Shown here one piece after another: positions 37,361 to 49,482 of a stretch of 64,000 bases of DNA. The notes below the pieces were generated by a model that saw nothing but the letters and a program-made list of their open reading frames with translations, was not told the DNA's origin and ran no database searches. The DNA comes from Onchocerca lupi (lineage: Eukaryota; Nematoda; Chromadorea; Rhabditida; Onchocercidae): positions 1 through 64,000 of the forward strand of contig JAOVVO010000449.1 in the NCBI GenBank assembly GCA_028564675.1, given 5' to 3'. How positions within the stretch are numbered: position 1 is the first letter of the stretch; every line of letters starts with the position of its first letter. A program made the position numbers and the translations under genes.

Positions 37361-37474
37361 GATAATAATGCAGTTTCACTGGACACTGATAATGAACTGC
37401 GACTGAAAGCTAGACAAGATGAAAAAATCATAAGCGCCGATTTTTCCGACTTCAGTGCTATTTACAGCCTCTGA
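37361..37474 (+). CDS. possible 3'-terminal exon of an unrecognised protein
   Basis: After an ATGTTCTAG acceptor, 37 codons run to TGA. The composition is acidic and ordinary (DNNAVSLDTDNELRLKARQD, then SADFSDFSAIYSL). It reads like the C-terminus of a soluble protein, but no upstream exon was found on this strand; the TTA repeat and AT-rich DNA precede it. Confidence 0.35.
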   Translation, partial: DNNAVSLDTDNELRLKARQDEKIISADFSDFSAIYSL

Positions 37475-38467
37475 TAATTCACTGAAATACAGCTAGGATG
37501 CCAAGAAAATTCATTAAATAGGAAGGAGTGGATAACATCTTTCCTGATTGTATATTTATAAATTTCATTGAGATATCAGTATGATTTCTATCAGCCATTT
37601 TCGGGATAACCCTATTTTCGAGACATTTCTGGATGGAAAGTGATGCAAGGAGCGGTAATGACTACTGGAAAACTTTGTTTCTATTCTAATCAAATATCAA
37701 CAATGGCAGTGAAAGCAAATTGACACCAATGGCTGACTTGCTATCAGGTCATTCCCGCACTCTATCAAGCTTGAACATACCAGAAGTGGTCCGAATTCAT
37801 CCTGCCCCGCTTCTTTTTAACTAAAAGCGATATACTTCAAGGCCTTCGGCTTTTATTAAAAAACAAGCACTTCGAACAAATAAAGCACCAAACCGCACAC
37901 TAAACCACAGAAAGAGAAAGAGATTGAATATCCGTATGGTATGATGATGTCACGGGTGTTTCAGTAGCGCTTTTTTTTTTTGGCAACTCGACTACTAACC
38001 TCCGCCATGTAGCATAACAGAGATGATGTACAGAGGAATGGATGACGGTGCGTCGGTTGTCGGATAATGAGATTCCGCATAGGTGCCGTCTGTTTTAGCT
38101 CTATTCCTGTCGTTTTCAGTGTTGGTAGATGTCCGTGGAACCGGTAAATAGAAGAGAGTTCGTGGGAAACATCGAACCATCTTATCATTTTGTTTCACTT
38201 GGTAGACAGGAGGGATTGTGCTTATTTAATCCGAAACAGTTCGCTCATGGAATATTTAAAGGATGGGGTTGATCTTTTTGACCCTGATCTTGGTACTATG
38301 TCAGAATGTTGACTCTTTCAACAAGCGCTTAAAAGGGGAGACTGGATTGGCTAAGCGAATTCAAATTTTGACTTCGTCATGTTATGCTGTAATAGATAAA
38401 TGAATATTAATTAAATGATATCATGCGCATATACGGCGCATGGCCTCAGGAAGCTACCGATAAATAT

Positions 38468-40882
38468 ATGTTTTTCCAGGAGAACAAGACGGAAGATTCT
38501 GTGCATATGGCTGCTGGTAAGCACTCAATTCATAACTTCTTGCAGGTTATTGTATCCGAGAATTTATTCCAAATTCATAAATTATTCTGAGTTTGATGTT
38601 AGTTATATTATTTACACGAAATTTGAAGTTTGGAAAGAAATGGAAAAATGGTTCTACTATTACTACAGCAACTATTACTACAATTACAATATTAGTTCTC
38701 TGCTATTAATCAATATTTGGTATTAGTATTATTTAGTTTTATGTGAATCAAATGGTCCATCTGCACCACTCACTAAATATATTAAAGCAAAGTTTTAAAA
38801 CTGCATCATTTTCGTTCTTATTTTTACTCAAGACTCAAGAGTTGCTGAATTATTTTATTTCTATGTTTTACGTAAATATGTTTTTCATTTTAGCGTCAAC
38901 AACCACTCTAACGAGTAAAATTTTATGTCGATATTTTGCGAATAACATTTGTCGCCAAGGTTCCTCATGTCCATTTTCCCACGACCGTAACTCTAAACCG
39001 GATCGGACATGCCGTTACTATCTTATTGGAAAATGTGCTTTTGGTACTTCTTGCAGGTACAATATTTCGTTCGTTTTTCGGTTCAGTAAATATATTTACT
39101 CTTTTTCGGTTGAATCAGGTTGAAGCTAGAATGATTTCAGGTCATTTAATGTTAGAAGTGTGATTATTCGCTTGGTGTGGGTAGTTATATCTTTGCCAAG
39201 ATGATACTTTTAAAGTACATGATCGCAAGTGTTATTTATTTACCATAGGGAGTTAGAACCATTATGCATGCAACTATTAATAGTGCCCAAATTTTCCTTA
39301 GGTATGATCATAAACGACCACCATTAGATGGGATTAGGACAATGAAAAGCTTTTCTCATGCTGCAGAAAATCCTAACTCAACGAAAGGTAATTTTTATTT
39401 TATTACTATTTCTAAAATCGGGTAGTTTTCTGCATATACATTATTAAAATATCATTTTAATTGTAAGAAATATGATATGATTGGAGGAACTGGCAGAAAA
39501 ATATATGAAACAATTCAATCATTCATTATTTCAGTAATTGAGAATGGATGCAACAGTAATGAAATAACAACGACAGCAGCAGCAGTAAACCGAAGCAGTC
39601 ATGTATTTTCCGTGGATGCAGCCGAATTTATTCCTTCTTGGAAAATTTCGGCATTAAACGAAGTTAATACTGTTGCTTCGGGGTAAATGAATTACAGGTC
39701 TTTTGCAGAGAATAAATTATTCCTGAATATAAAGTAAAGTGAAAGAATACAAAGATGGTTACAGGTCGCTTGGTTCATTACCATTATGTCCATATTTCGA
39801 AACGGGGAACTGTGATAAAGGTGATGAGTGCCAATTTGTGCATGGTGACGTGTGCGATCTTTGTAACGTACCATGCTTGCATCCAACGGATATAGAACAG
39901 CGTGCACAGCATCGACGAGAATGCATGGACGCTCATGAAGCTGCCATGGAAGAAGCGTTTGCTGAAGCACGCTCGGCTGGTAAAGTGTGCGGTATATGTA
40001 TGGAAAACATTAGGCTAGTTTATTTCTCATGTTTTGTTAGACTGTGCTTTAATTGACAGTAGAAGGAGAGAAGTATACTTTCTCATTTTTAGACAAATAA
40101 GGCCCATTTTGATTATCGTATAAGCATGAAAAATATGTACATTTTTAGGGAGCGAAGGAGACGTTTTGGTATCCTGGAAGGCTGTAGACACTGTTTCTGT
40201 TTAGACTGTATCCGGCAGTGGCGCCGAAATCAGAATGATCATTTCGAGAAGAAAACAGTTCGCAGTTGTCCTGAGTGTCGTACTCATTCAGATTTCGTCA
40301 TTCCCGGTCAGTGACCTGCATTTTGTTTTTATCGTAAAATTTATTAAGAAAACTATTTCTTATATTTTCATAAATACAAAGGATTGTTCTCAGTAGCGGT
40401 TTTCAGAAGGATACCTTAAACTTATCCTACTAAATATTTCTATTTTTTTTTATTTTCTTAGATGAAAAACCGAATATGTATTCATATGGTTTTAGCCACA
40501 TACTGGGTCGAAGATCAAGCAGATAAAGATGATCTAATTGCTAGATTTCGTGAAAATACCAAGCAGAAGCAGTGCAAATATGTAAAAGAAGGATATATCG
40601 ATGATTGTCCATTCGGCAATAAGTGTTTTTATAAACATGAACTGCCGGATGGCACCATCGTGGAAGGCGATAGTCCACGGACTCTTCAAAGGTTTTTTTC
40701 TTATATAAACTTCGAGCATACTGTTTCCATTCATATTCATGGAAAGATGATAATTGATCGCTTTTTGCAGACGAAGACGTCCGTTATATTCCGAAGTATG
40801 GTCATTTTCTGATTCAGATTCGGAAGATGATTTTTCAAGAATTGCGCAAGGCATTATCAGTCGAGCATTCAGTCTCATTTAG
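38468..40882 (+). CDS. lep-2: makorin-type RING/CCCH zinc-finger E3 ligase (LEP-2 ortholog)
   Basis: Makorins combine RNA-binding CCCH fingers with a RING ubiquitin-ligase domain; C. elegans LEP-2 controls LIN-28 and developmental timing. Exons: 38468 or 38507 to 38516, 38894-39056, 39302-39387, 39535-39682, 39765-40013, 40149-40306, 40496-40691, 40771-40882. They give 373 aa from the ATG at 38507, or 13 more from 38468. Domains in order: CCCH 1 (CRYFANNICRQGSSCPFSH), CCCH 2 (CRYYLIGKCAFGTSCRYDH, split by an intron), CCCH 3 (CPYFETGNCDKGDECQFVH), the makorin Cys-His motif (VCDLCNVPCLHP), RING (CGICMENI, CRHCFCLDCIRQW, SCPECR) and a final CCCH (CKYVKEGYIDDCPFGNKC plus FYKH). The tail ends in acidic serines (SFSDSDSEDDF). 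The intron after 40013 appears to use a GC donor (AG|GCTAGT), which alone restores the RING spacing seen in relatives with a good acceptor. Confidence 0.95.
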
Positions 40883-40956
40883 AATCTTTCTGGAATGTTC
40901 CACCACTACTAATGCATTATTATCACTGACAGTACTGGACATTATTCTTTAATACT

Positions 40957-40962
40957 AATAAA
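40957..40962 (+). terminator. polyadenylation signal of the makorin gene
   Basis: AATAAA about 75 bases after the makorin stop codon (40880-40882). Confidence 0.55.
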
Positions 40963-42215
40963 TAGGATGCCGCACAAATGTTTGTCAAATTTAACACAGT
41001 TATCGTTCGTTGTCATGACTTTGCTTCCTTCCGTTCCTGCTCTATGGCAGATTGGCACTCATTTATTTCTTCATATCAACATTTATGTACTTAAGTTCTA
41101 TTTTTCGTTTCGTATTCTAATTAATGGCGTGCTTATTGTTCATTGGGTTCTGTATGTATTTCCGATTGCTAATTCTCCATCAAAAATAAGGTAGTATCAT
41201 ATTGTAATGTTGTAGGAGCTTTAATCTAAGTATATACTGTGCTTACATGTTAGGATATCTTCAAGTATCGATAACTTATCTTCCGGCTCATTAATTTATT
41301 TATTTGTTATTTGTGCCAAATTATTGCTCCAGTGTTTGTTATGGTTTCTAATGAAGTGCTATTCCAGTTAAGTCTGGCGCTCATATTTTTAGGTCGGAAT
41401 ACTTTCTTATGCGTTTTTAAATAACTTTTGGTAGGATCTTTCCATGATTTCTTTTATTCTGAATGAAGACAGCAACTGCAGCATCATTTTTGTGAGACTG
41501 GTGCGCATCTGTTTGTAATGTGTAATCACACACGGTAGCCTGGTTGAGTAGACATTGGTAGTTTGGGGAGAGAGAGAGAAAGAGCTGACTTTATGCGAGT
41601 GGTATAATTTGTGTGAAATATTTTTTGTTTTATATTTCCTAGTTCAATTACAGTTGTGTTGGTTGAGAAAAGTACTTCTTGATTTGGCGTAACCGGAATG
41701 ACCATAACACTTTATTTGCATGATTTAATTAGAAATCCTCATCAACTGAAATAAATTTGACTTGGCATTTTTCTATCTTTACAGTCGGAATCATTGTGTT
41801 GATCTTGGCTTCGATTGGTAGTATCAGATCAGTTTCTATTCTTATAAGTCGTGGTATTTTTTTTATCAGCTTGTGCGATAAGCGAGTAACATGTTTGTTC
41901 GAAGATAATTTGAAGTAATTCAGAAAACTAAATTTGACTTCCACTTTTTAACTGCAGTAAATGTGGGGACTGACATAGATTGTGCGTAATAAGTATGATT
42001 TACTGATGAGCATCTCGACATTACTAGTTTTTGAAATTGTATCGCTATCTTGCTAAGAAGTATTGTTGGCATTTGTATTTTCATCATGGAAATATCAGCT
42101 ACCAATAGCATATTCAAATAGAAAGATGATAAAAGCTAGCTGAGCATCTTCAAAGCGTGATGTACGTATGGAAATGAATTGTTTAATCGTTTTTGGCAGA
42201 TATGATGATGATGGA
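40963..42215. other. intergenic region between makorin and SPIN90-type genes
   Basis: No certain gene. On the minus strand a frame ending at 41729 follows a possible CAAATTTAG acceptor at about 41926. It reads as ordinary protein (LIKKIPRLIRIETDLILPIE and KCQVKFISVDEDF) and might be a terminal exon, but upstream exons were not found. A GA-rich tract lies near 41570-41582. Confidence 0.45.
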
Positions 42216-44343
42216 ATGGAGGAGCTTACTAAAAATGACAGTAACTCAATGACATAAATATATGGCAAAAGTCGAGAATTTCTTTTAAGATTATTTCAGT
42301 TTTCATCAGATATACAGAGGAGCCAGAGTGGTTCATGTATGTCCCAGTGTTGAATAGTGAGGAAAAAGCTCGAGAATTGATTGACATCATTCGGGAACAA
42401 ACTGATGCTCCTATAGGAACTTGTATAAATACTGTATCAATTATGTTGAGCAGTTTACTGCGTGATGTGCCCGATATATATAGTCTTCATGTTATAAAAA
42501 ATGCTTTGGAAAAAGACGATATAATTGATCTGAATAATTGCTATGATGCGAGAATATTGGAGCAGCTCACTGCCAGCATAACAAGTTACATTGAGGATAA
42601 AAGTCAGGTATGCATGACATTGACTTATATTGTCGCTTTTGTTACTGTAGTTACCAACACTTTCAATTAGGCCATAAAAACTCTACAGCTTGCTACAAGA
42701 TTTGAACTTGAATTATGGGATGAAAAGAAATATTATATATTAATTTGAATAGGCTTTTACAGCTAGATTGCTCTATTCGGAATGATGAAGCTATGATGGT
42801 TAAATCTCTGCAGCAGTTTTCTGGATTTCTGGTAACTTAATAATACAGCACTGGTCTGTGGTCTTACGGTTATGCATCAAAATTTCAGTGTCCTTCAGAT
42901 TCACTTTGACTAATTTTCAGTTATTCAAAAAATTTACTCGGAATTTCCTTTTCTCTAATTGTCTTGAAAAAAAAAAAAAAAAAATGTTTGATTTAACGTG
43001 AAGAATTGTTGGCGTGAAATTTAAATTACAGAAAAAAGCTGATGCTCGAGTACCCATGAAACATTTTCGTCAGGATGATTATGCCTTCATTGAGCAACTT
43101 GTTTCACTTTACGAAATGGTAAGTTCTCAATTCATAATCATTTTTAATGCAGAGATAATTTTTAGAAGTTAAGGAAGAATTCTCATCAAAACTTTGCATT
43201 TATCGAAGCTCAAACATTATTTTAGGAACTGAGAGAATCAGTACGCATCGAGCTGCTTTCGACATTTCACTCACTTTGTTTGTTGGATCGATCAATCATA
43301 ACAATGCTGCTTGGTGGGCAGTTATCGGTGCTGTTAGTATCACAAAATAATTTCTGTTTACCACCCACTGAACTTGATATATCATCGTTGCAGTTACTTT
43401 CTGTATTATTTTCAACTGGAGAAAAATTCCCAACCTCACATTATGGTAAATTTTTTCACCTAACATCACTTTCTTTCATATTTTTAGATATTCATGGTGT
43501 TTACTGCAAGCTTTTAACTTAATTCATCCAAACAGTCATTTTGAATCTATTAATTTCATTCAAAAATAAGTTGGGTGCTAGTAACATGTGTAGCCAGAAA
43601 GAGAACAAATTTAATTGCAACTTACTGAATTCTTCACATAAATATTGCAATAGAGGTGTTCATTTCCAGATGCTCTGAATTTGGAATTTTTAACGAAGAT
43701 AGTCTCGATGGTAGGGGATTTTGCAGATGCTTTCCAGTTCATTTTATCATTCAATGCACATTTTGGGCCGAATGAAAATATTGTCATTCAAGCTTTGCAT
43801 AAGAATCCCCCACTTACATTTGGTCAATTACTCACGATGCAATTGAACCGATGTAGAGCTGACAGTAAAGGTAAAGACAGAGCTAATCATTATCTGAATA
43901 TAAAATTCTCAACTTTTTTTATGCTGTTATTTTTATCTTGGATCTATTGTTCAGATTTGCGCGCAATTAAGTTGCTAATGGACATTTTTTGCGTTTCAAA
44001 CGACCTCATTACGATTCTTTTCTATGATAACGATTTAAAAGTTCTTTATGGGATACTATGTCAGGATCTGATCGACACAAACCAAGCACAGGTACAGATA
44101 TTAACAGCTCCAGAGAATCCCTCTGTTCTACTGCTATTCGTTTTCGATATAATTTGAAATAAAATTGCTCAGAAATTGGCAATGATATTGCGAATAATGA
44201 AAAATATGGAAGTGATAAAACGGTGCGGATTCATCCAGGAAGTATTTGCATCAGTGAAAACTTTTCTTCGTACTCATGAAACACAATTGGACTTAAGGCG
44301 CTGTGCGGAATCAATCTTGCAACAAGTTACACCGAACAAATAA
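42216..44343 (+). CDS. SPIN90/NCKIPSD (Dip1)-family Arp2/3 activator, leucine-rich domain only
   Basis: SPIN90 (NCKIPSD) and fission-yeast Dip1 activate Arp2/3 complex to nucleate linear actin filaments through a helical leucine-rich/ARM-like domain. Eight exons chain in phase to 399 aa: 42216-42240, 42318-42607, 42763-42831, 43032-43118, 43226-43445, 43670-43870, 43955-44091, 44173-44343. Family-like segments are SEEKARELIDIIREQT, LRDVPDIYSLHVIKNAL, NENIVIQALHKNPPLTFGQL, LLTMQLNRC, and IKLLMDIFCVSNDLITILFY followed by LKVLYGILCQDL. Human NCKIPSD (about 720 aa) has an N-terminal SH3 domain and proline-rich region; none was found upstream within the 1.3 kb back to makorin, so this looks Dip1-like. 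The first 25-base exon is chosen because it supplies an ATG and the correct phase. A start at Met 42335 is the alternative. Confidence 0.88.
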
Positions 44344-46624
44344 ATTTACGCGTTACAATGTAACATTCGACTTATCAGAAAATACATTTAAATTCAGAAG
44401 CTTATTTTATTCTTTATATTGCTTTATATGTTTCAAGTTTTGAGAAATCTTGTTCTTGTAAGCTTTTGGTCAACAATAGCTTCATTACATGATCTAATTG
44501 ATAACAGCGGTCGCTATTGCAGCGTAAAGCTTGAGTATTTCATCTCTTTCAACGTATAGAATAGGTAAAAAAAGCGGAGCAAAAAAAGTTGCAACATTCT
44601 CTGATCCTTTCATAAAAGTCTGTGATGACTTCTATCAATTACGGTTGATTAGGATGTGTTGCAATCTCAGCTCTCTCCTTTCGATCTTTTTCTAATATTC
44701 ATGAGTCATTGGAATGATGAATTCATCAAATATCTCTGAAAGATCAATAGAACAATTTCTCTCCGCGGTATTCTTAGTTTCTGTGAAAAGTATCTCAAGT
44801 GGGATGAGAGAGAGAGAGGGAATGGGTGTTATGGAAGAAAATTGATGACGTAATTTGGATCAGGCAACATATGTGCTCTTGAGAAGATTATTATATACAT
44901 GATCAAATTTTCTGTTTCGATATTATGCATCTGCTTCAGTTGGGAGTAACAGTTAACCATAATACTTTGGTAATTTCAAACCAGCACGTTACATTGCGAC
45001 ACTTCAAATAATGAGTTTGCATAGAGCAACAGAATTTCAAGTATCCTTCTACATAAGTAGGTTTGTTTGTTTTTTTCTTGGTAATTTACGTCAAAGTACA
45101 TTAGTGAGTTGTGTGCACTGAGATGGTTTTTCACGGTTTCGATTCAAAATTCAAATTTCTGTGTAGTTCATTTGAAGATTTCTAAAATGTACAGTTTTCC
45201 TAAGAAATCTTTTTGCGGTTCCAAAAAAATACGAAAACTGGATGGGGATTCGAAAATCGCCATTCTTTTGAATTGCACCATCATATTGGGTTTTTATTGA
45301 TCTGCTACTTAGTAAAATATTGATTATTTCGATCGAGTTAATTCGTCATGTATATTTTAGTAATTTCTTCTTTTTACCACCTTGTATATCTTCCATTGCA
45401 ATTTCTAATAGTTAATGTTTCTCTGTTCTTCATCGTACGGATTTGATTCTAAGTTCGTATTATCGTTGATCCTAACTAGTCTTAAATGTTGCGACAGTAA
45501 TAATGATTCTATAAATTGAAACTCATAATGGAAAATTTATTTTCATATGCATATTAGATTCCAAAACCGAGAAGACATTTGGTTTTGATTCTCGAAATCC
45601 TCAAACGTTAAAGATTAACCTCTATCGATGTAAAGACTCTGTGAATAAGTAATGAAAAGACGTGTTTATTTAAATAAACGTTGAAATTTTGTCTGTGTGG
45701 CTAAGCAACATTTTTAGCTTACAAAATTCTACAGTTTGTTCATTTCATTACAATGCTTTTGGAAGAATTTGTCATTGCAATATCAAACTGATTAGCAACA
45801 AAACAACATCATATTTCTATTATTAACATGAAAAAAGTCCAGAAATAATTTTGTTTACGCCAAATCAAGACACTGTAAATGCTGCAATCTGCTTGTGAGA
45901 TGCATTTAGCTCGATGCAGTTCCTTCCTTATACTAAAAGTCCAGGAACTCACGTGATTTTCATAGGGAAGTTCCTGTATAAACACACATTAAGGTTCCGT
46001 TCATTAGAAAAGAAATTTTCATTGTGAGAGATTTCTGTCATAATTCAGATAGTGAAGAGAAAGAAGCAACTGTGTGAATAAACAGTGCTACCTTTTATAA
46101 TAGTTATTTAAAAAACAATGAGACGAGCAAAAAATATCTTGACTTAAATATTACAGTCCATCATGTTCAAATAAATGTTTTGCATTTGATGTGTGTTACT
46201 TTTGATCACATCACCTTTGAGATAGATTCTCAAGTTAGAAAAAAATCGTGTTGTGAAAAATTTCTATTTATTTTTGACAAAACCAATATATCGGATTTCC
46301 TCTTCGCATGCACATCATAGATTTTTCGGTTGCCAAATCTTGAATTGCTTTCAAATCATCTAATTAAACAATTAGCATGCACAGCAATAAATGGATGGAT
46401 ATTCTATTCATTGTCCGGTTAATGTGACAATAACTGAATAAGAAAATCGCTCCCTCCTCTCGCATCACCTTGAAAACATCCCGTAGTAGTTCGTCTCATT
46501 GTTTTCCATCTATGTCCATGTCCATGTTCACGATTCCTAACGATAACTCACAAACAAAACATTCTTAGATTCATGATTAAATTTTGCTTTAGCAAGAAAA
46601 AAAACTTTGCAGAAGTGAATCACA

Positions 46625-46736
46625 ACAAATGATTGATCTATAATACATAATATACTAACTCATCGACAATTACTAACCTTTTTGCATCTTGATATTGGCA
46701 TCCTTTTCTCGACTCCTCCTATTTCAATTCGGGATT
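46625..46736 (+). repeat. direct repeat, copy 1 (upstream of small secreted-protein gene)
   Basis: Its first 56 bases (ACAAATGATTGATCTATAAT...) are identical to those at 47331. Similarity continues to CTATTTCA. At its right end this copy reads TATTTCAAT, so it lacks the AG of a splice acceptor. Confidence 0.93.
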
Positions 46737-47330
46737 TATAAGTATTGCCTGCTTTACTTCACATATTTGCTTATCACTTTATCTATGATAATTTTGATAG
46801 GTGACAATATTGATAATTTTCAGAGTAATGGATGATAAAAGAAGTAATAGTAAAATGATAAAAGAATAAGTGAAGAAAAAAAATAATGAAAAATAAAAGA
46901 GTATTTCTATATTTATCATTGCAATAATGAAAAAAATATTATCCGAAAAAGAAACTATCCAATCTTTTTTTATTTATAGCATTTTATGAAATAGTCATAA
47001 AGTATAAATTATTAAAAACTAAAAAAAAAAAAAAAAACATGAATAATTGAATGAATAATGAAATAATCATGAACGATGAATAATCGAGAGATTTTTTCAT
47101 TCCTATGAAAAAATAAAGAAAAAAGGAACGATCATAAAATTTGTAAAGATACAAATGTAATCAGCCAAAAATCGAAGGATGAACCATCATCTTATAATGA
47201 ATGAATCAATTATCCACCCAAACGTAGTACACATCACTTTCTGCTTTCTCCTTGTTTAAATAAAGTTTTGATGATTTTCATATCATTTGTTATTCTCTTG
47301 TTTCTGACTGTTTTGCACTGAAAATCTCCT

Positions 47331-47429
47331 ACAAATGATTGATCTATAATACATAATATACTAACTCATCGACAATTACTGACTTTTTTGCTGCTTGATA
47401 TTGGCATTCTTTTTTTGACTTCTATTTCA
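47331..47429 (+). repeat. direct repeat, copy 2 (just upstream of the start codon at 47452)
   Basis: Partner of 46625-46736, 706 bases away. Here the right end reads CTATTTCAG, a good nematode acceptor 21 bases before the ATG at 47452, suitable for spliced-leader addition or cis-splicing. Confidence 0.93.
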
Positions 47430-47451
47430 GTATTTGCATATCATTGTTAGA

Positions 47452-47813
47452 ATGAATTGTAGGACGATCCGAAATTCATGGTTCATATTACACTTGATAA
47501 CTTTTAGCTTAGTACATTCAAAATTTCATACTGCTCAGAAAGTTCCGGAAAACCAATTTTCGGCAATCCTTTTTGCTAAGAAATGTAAGTAACAAATTAG
47601 CCAGCTTCCCCTCGTTCCCAATATCTTCTGGAGTCTACTGTTAAATTTCATAGAGAGAATTTCCTAGATTTTCTGGTCTTAATTGAATTTTCCAAGCATA
47701 AAAGCAATCTTGAATACATGTCACGTCCAACCTTTCATAAAAAAGGAAACTGTAATGAATCAGAAGGAGTTGAACGAGAAAGAGATGAAAGGAAAGAAAT
47801 TGAGCATGCATGA
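47452..47813 (+). CDS. small two-exon candidate secreted protein
   Basis: Exon 1 (47452-47584) starts with ATG 21 bases after a TTTCAG and ends at a strong donor (T|GTAAGTAAC). Exon 2 (47668-47813) follows TTTCCTAG and ends in TGA; the phases fit and give 92 aa. The N-terminus (MNCRTIRNSWFILHLITFSL, then VHS) is a plausible signal peptide. The mature part has a few dibasic sites (AKKYF, HKKGN), one cysteine and a very charged tail (ESEGVERERDERKEIEHA). No family is recognised; a secreted effector-type or neuropeptide-like precursor is possible. The alternative frame in exon 2 (to 47886) does not match the phase left by exon 1. Confidence 0.45.
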
Positions 47814-48619
47814 CAAGAGGAAAACAATTGAAAGGCAAGCGATGAACATGCAAATATTTTTTCGAAATGTTTTCAGAATTATGTGAAAATAAAGATAACA
47901 AAGAGCATGAGATTCGATCAAATCCTTTGTAATCGTTTTCATTTATTTGTTCCGGCTTTTTGCAAATGAATAGATAACCTGCATCAAAAAAATATGGTTC
48001 TCTTGAAGTGACCATTCACATTAGTTGAGGGAAATACTAGTGCCACTTCAAAATCCTATTTTCACATTATCGAGCGCTCCCATTTGCTTGTTATGATAAG
48101 CTCACTATTTTGTAGATATTTCTCAACTATTCGATGGGAATGTCGCGAAAACTAAAATAAAATGTTTCCCATGATTCATTAATTATCTCATTTTTGTATT
48201 TGTTTTAACTTTTCTATCTCAAATTGCTTACACTATGAAAAATTGTTCTATTTGGATAGTTATGTCTTCATTCCTTTAGATTATAATCTTAAACATCTGT
48301 CTTACATCCTTATCTTGAACATCTGGTAAAATTATTTTTTATAAAGCATCTCCTAGATAAAGGATTCATCTCATTATGCAAATTTACAACGTTTTCCCAC
48401 ATTGAGAGATGAATCCGTTATCTAACTTGTATTCATTTTAACATGGATAATTATGCACATCTGTTTGCTAATTTGTGACAAAAAAAAAAATGTGTTTCAC
48501 ATGCAATAATCTTCTACATAGCTTAAGAAAACTTTAATCCACTTTTTTCTATTCTGCTGTTTAATGAAACCGCTTCCACTTCTTAACAACTATAAGCTTG
48601 TATTTCGCTCACAAATTAT

Positions 48620-48680
48620 TCATTACTATCATTACTATTATTACTATTACTATTACTATTACCAATACTATTACTAATAA
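48620..48680. repeat. (TTACTA)n microsatellite
   Basis: Imperfect tandem hexamer/trimer repeat of ATTACT units. Confidence 0.9.
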
Positions 48681-49301
48681 AATCTTCCTGCTACCAACTT
48701 GTTCGTCTACAATCAATTCTACTCATACCGCCACAACAAGAAATTTTTTTCCTCGACAGGGAATGTCGTGAATTTTTATTTGAATTGAATTGAGTTGTTA
48801 AGAGGTCCGACAAGCGCCAAATATTACCACCAATATTGATAGTCGTTGACTTGCGTTGACTCGAGTGAGTGAGTTGATTGGACTTGAAGTGTGTTGAATT
48901 AACGCCGGCTTGTAATAATCCTTTATTGGTACGTACAAAAGAGGAATGAAAATGAAGAATGAAGAAAACTCAAGAATATATCTTTAGCTTACAAAATGAA
49001 GGGTTTTTATGTGTGTTGAGAAATGGGAGTGGGTTACAATCATTATGCAACATTCTTGCAGATGTTCATTAACATATTCAAGGAACAATGCTCCATTTAC
49101 ATATGTACAATAAAAACATTGTAACAGGATTTGAGGAGAAAGGTTGCCATGCATGGGATCAGATAAGCATGAAAGCGGATATGACTAACAACACATGAGA
49201 AAACATTTGAGAAATAATCTAAAGAATGCAATTTAGGTAAATGATTCATTATTGTTAACATCCGGTTACAAATCAAAAGAAGAAATTTATTTTTTATTTA
49301 G

Positions 49302-49482
49302 TTTGAGATTTGTTGAGTTTCGCGAAATGGAAATTCGCGACAGGGAAATTTTTATCGAAAGAACTGAAATGCTGCAATTAACAGTTCAAGAATGGTGCTT
49401 AAAGCATCATCATTTTAAACAGCATAATACTGCAAAAAAAAGCAACTTCCCAAATATATATTACTTCAAGTATCATTCATAA
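49302..49482 (+). CDS. possible terminal exon, charged helical protein
   Basis: After a TTATTTAG acceptor, 59 codons run to TAA. The segment is strongly charged and helix-like (FREMEIRDREIFIERTEMLQ, then LTVQEWCLKHHHF), similar in style to the C-terminal helix of Myb/SANT-like or MADF proteins. That resemblance is only compositional. No upstream exon was identified; it could be a gene fragment. Confidence 0.3.

Larger units (their letters stand above)
34446..38467. other. gene-poor interval with orphan exons
   Basis: Apart from the isolated exon candidates listed separately (35521-35712, 36581-36740, 37361-37474), no gene could be assembled. A short direct repeat (ACTTGATCCCCAACG) lies near 35399 with a related copy at about 35379. 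There is a (CATA)n tract at 36140-36210, an AT repeat near 37166-37182 and a TTA repeat at 37307-37349. Confidence 0.6.
44344..47451. other. gene-poor interval
   Basis: No exon chain was recognised over 3.1 kb. A frame at 45109-45300 has no motif. The notable feature is a direct repeat pair at 46625-46736 and 47331-47429. The DNA at 46800-47130 is extremely A/T-rich, with a poly-A run at about 47021-47037. Confidence 0.6.

Noticed and set aside
42200..42240. ATG-ATG-ATG-ATG start frame upstream of the SPIN90-type gene
   Set aside because: That frame leaves the wrong phase at the donor. The ATG at 42216 in another frame joins correctly to 42318.
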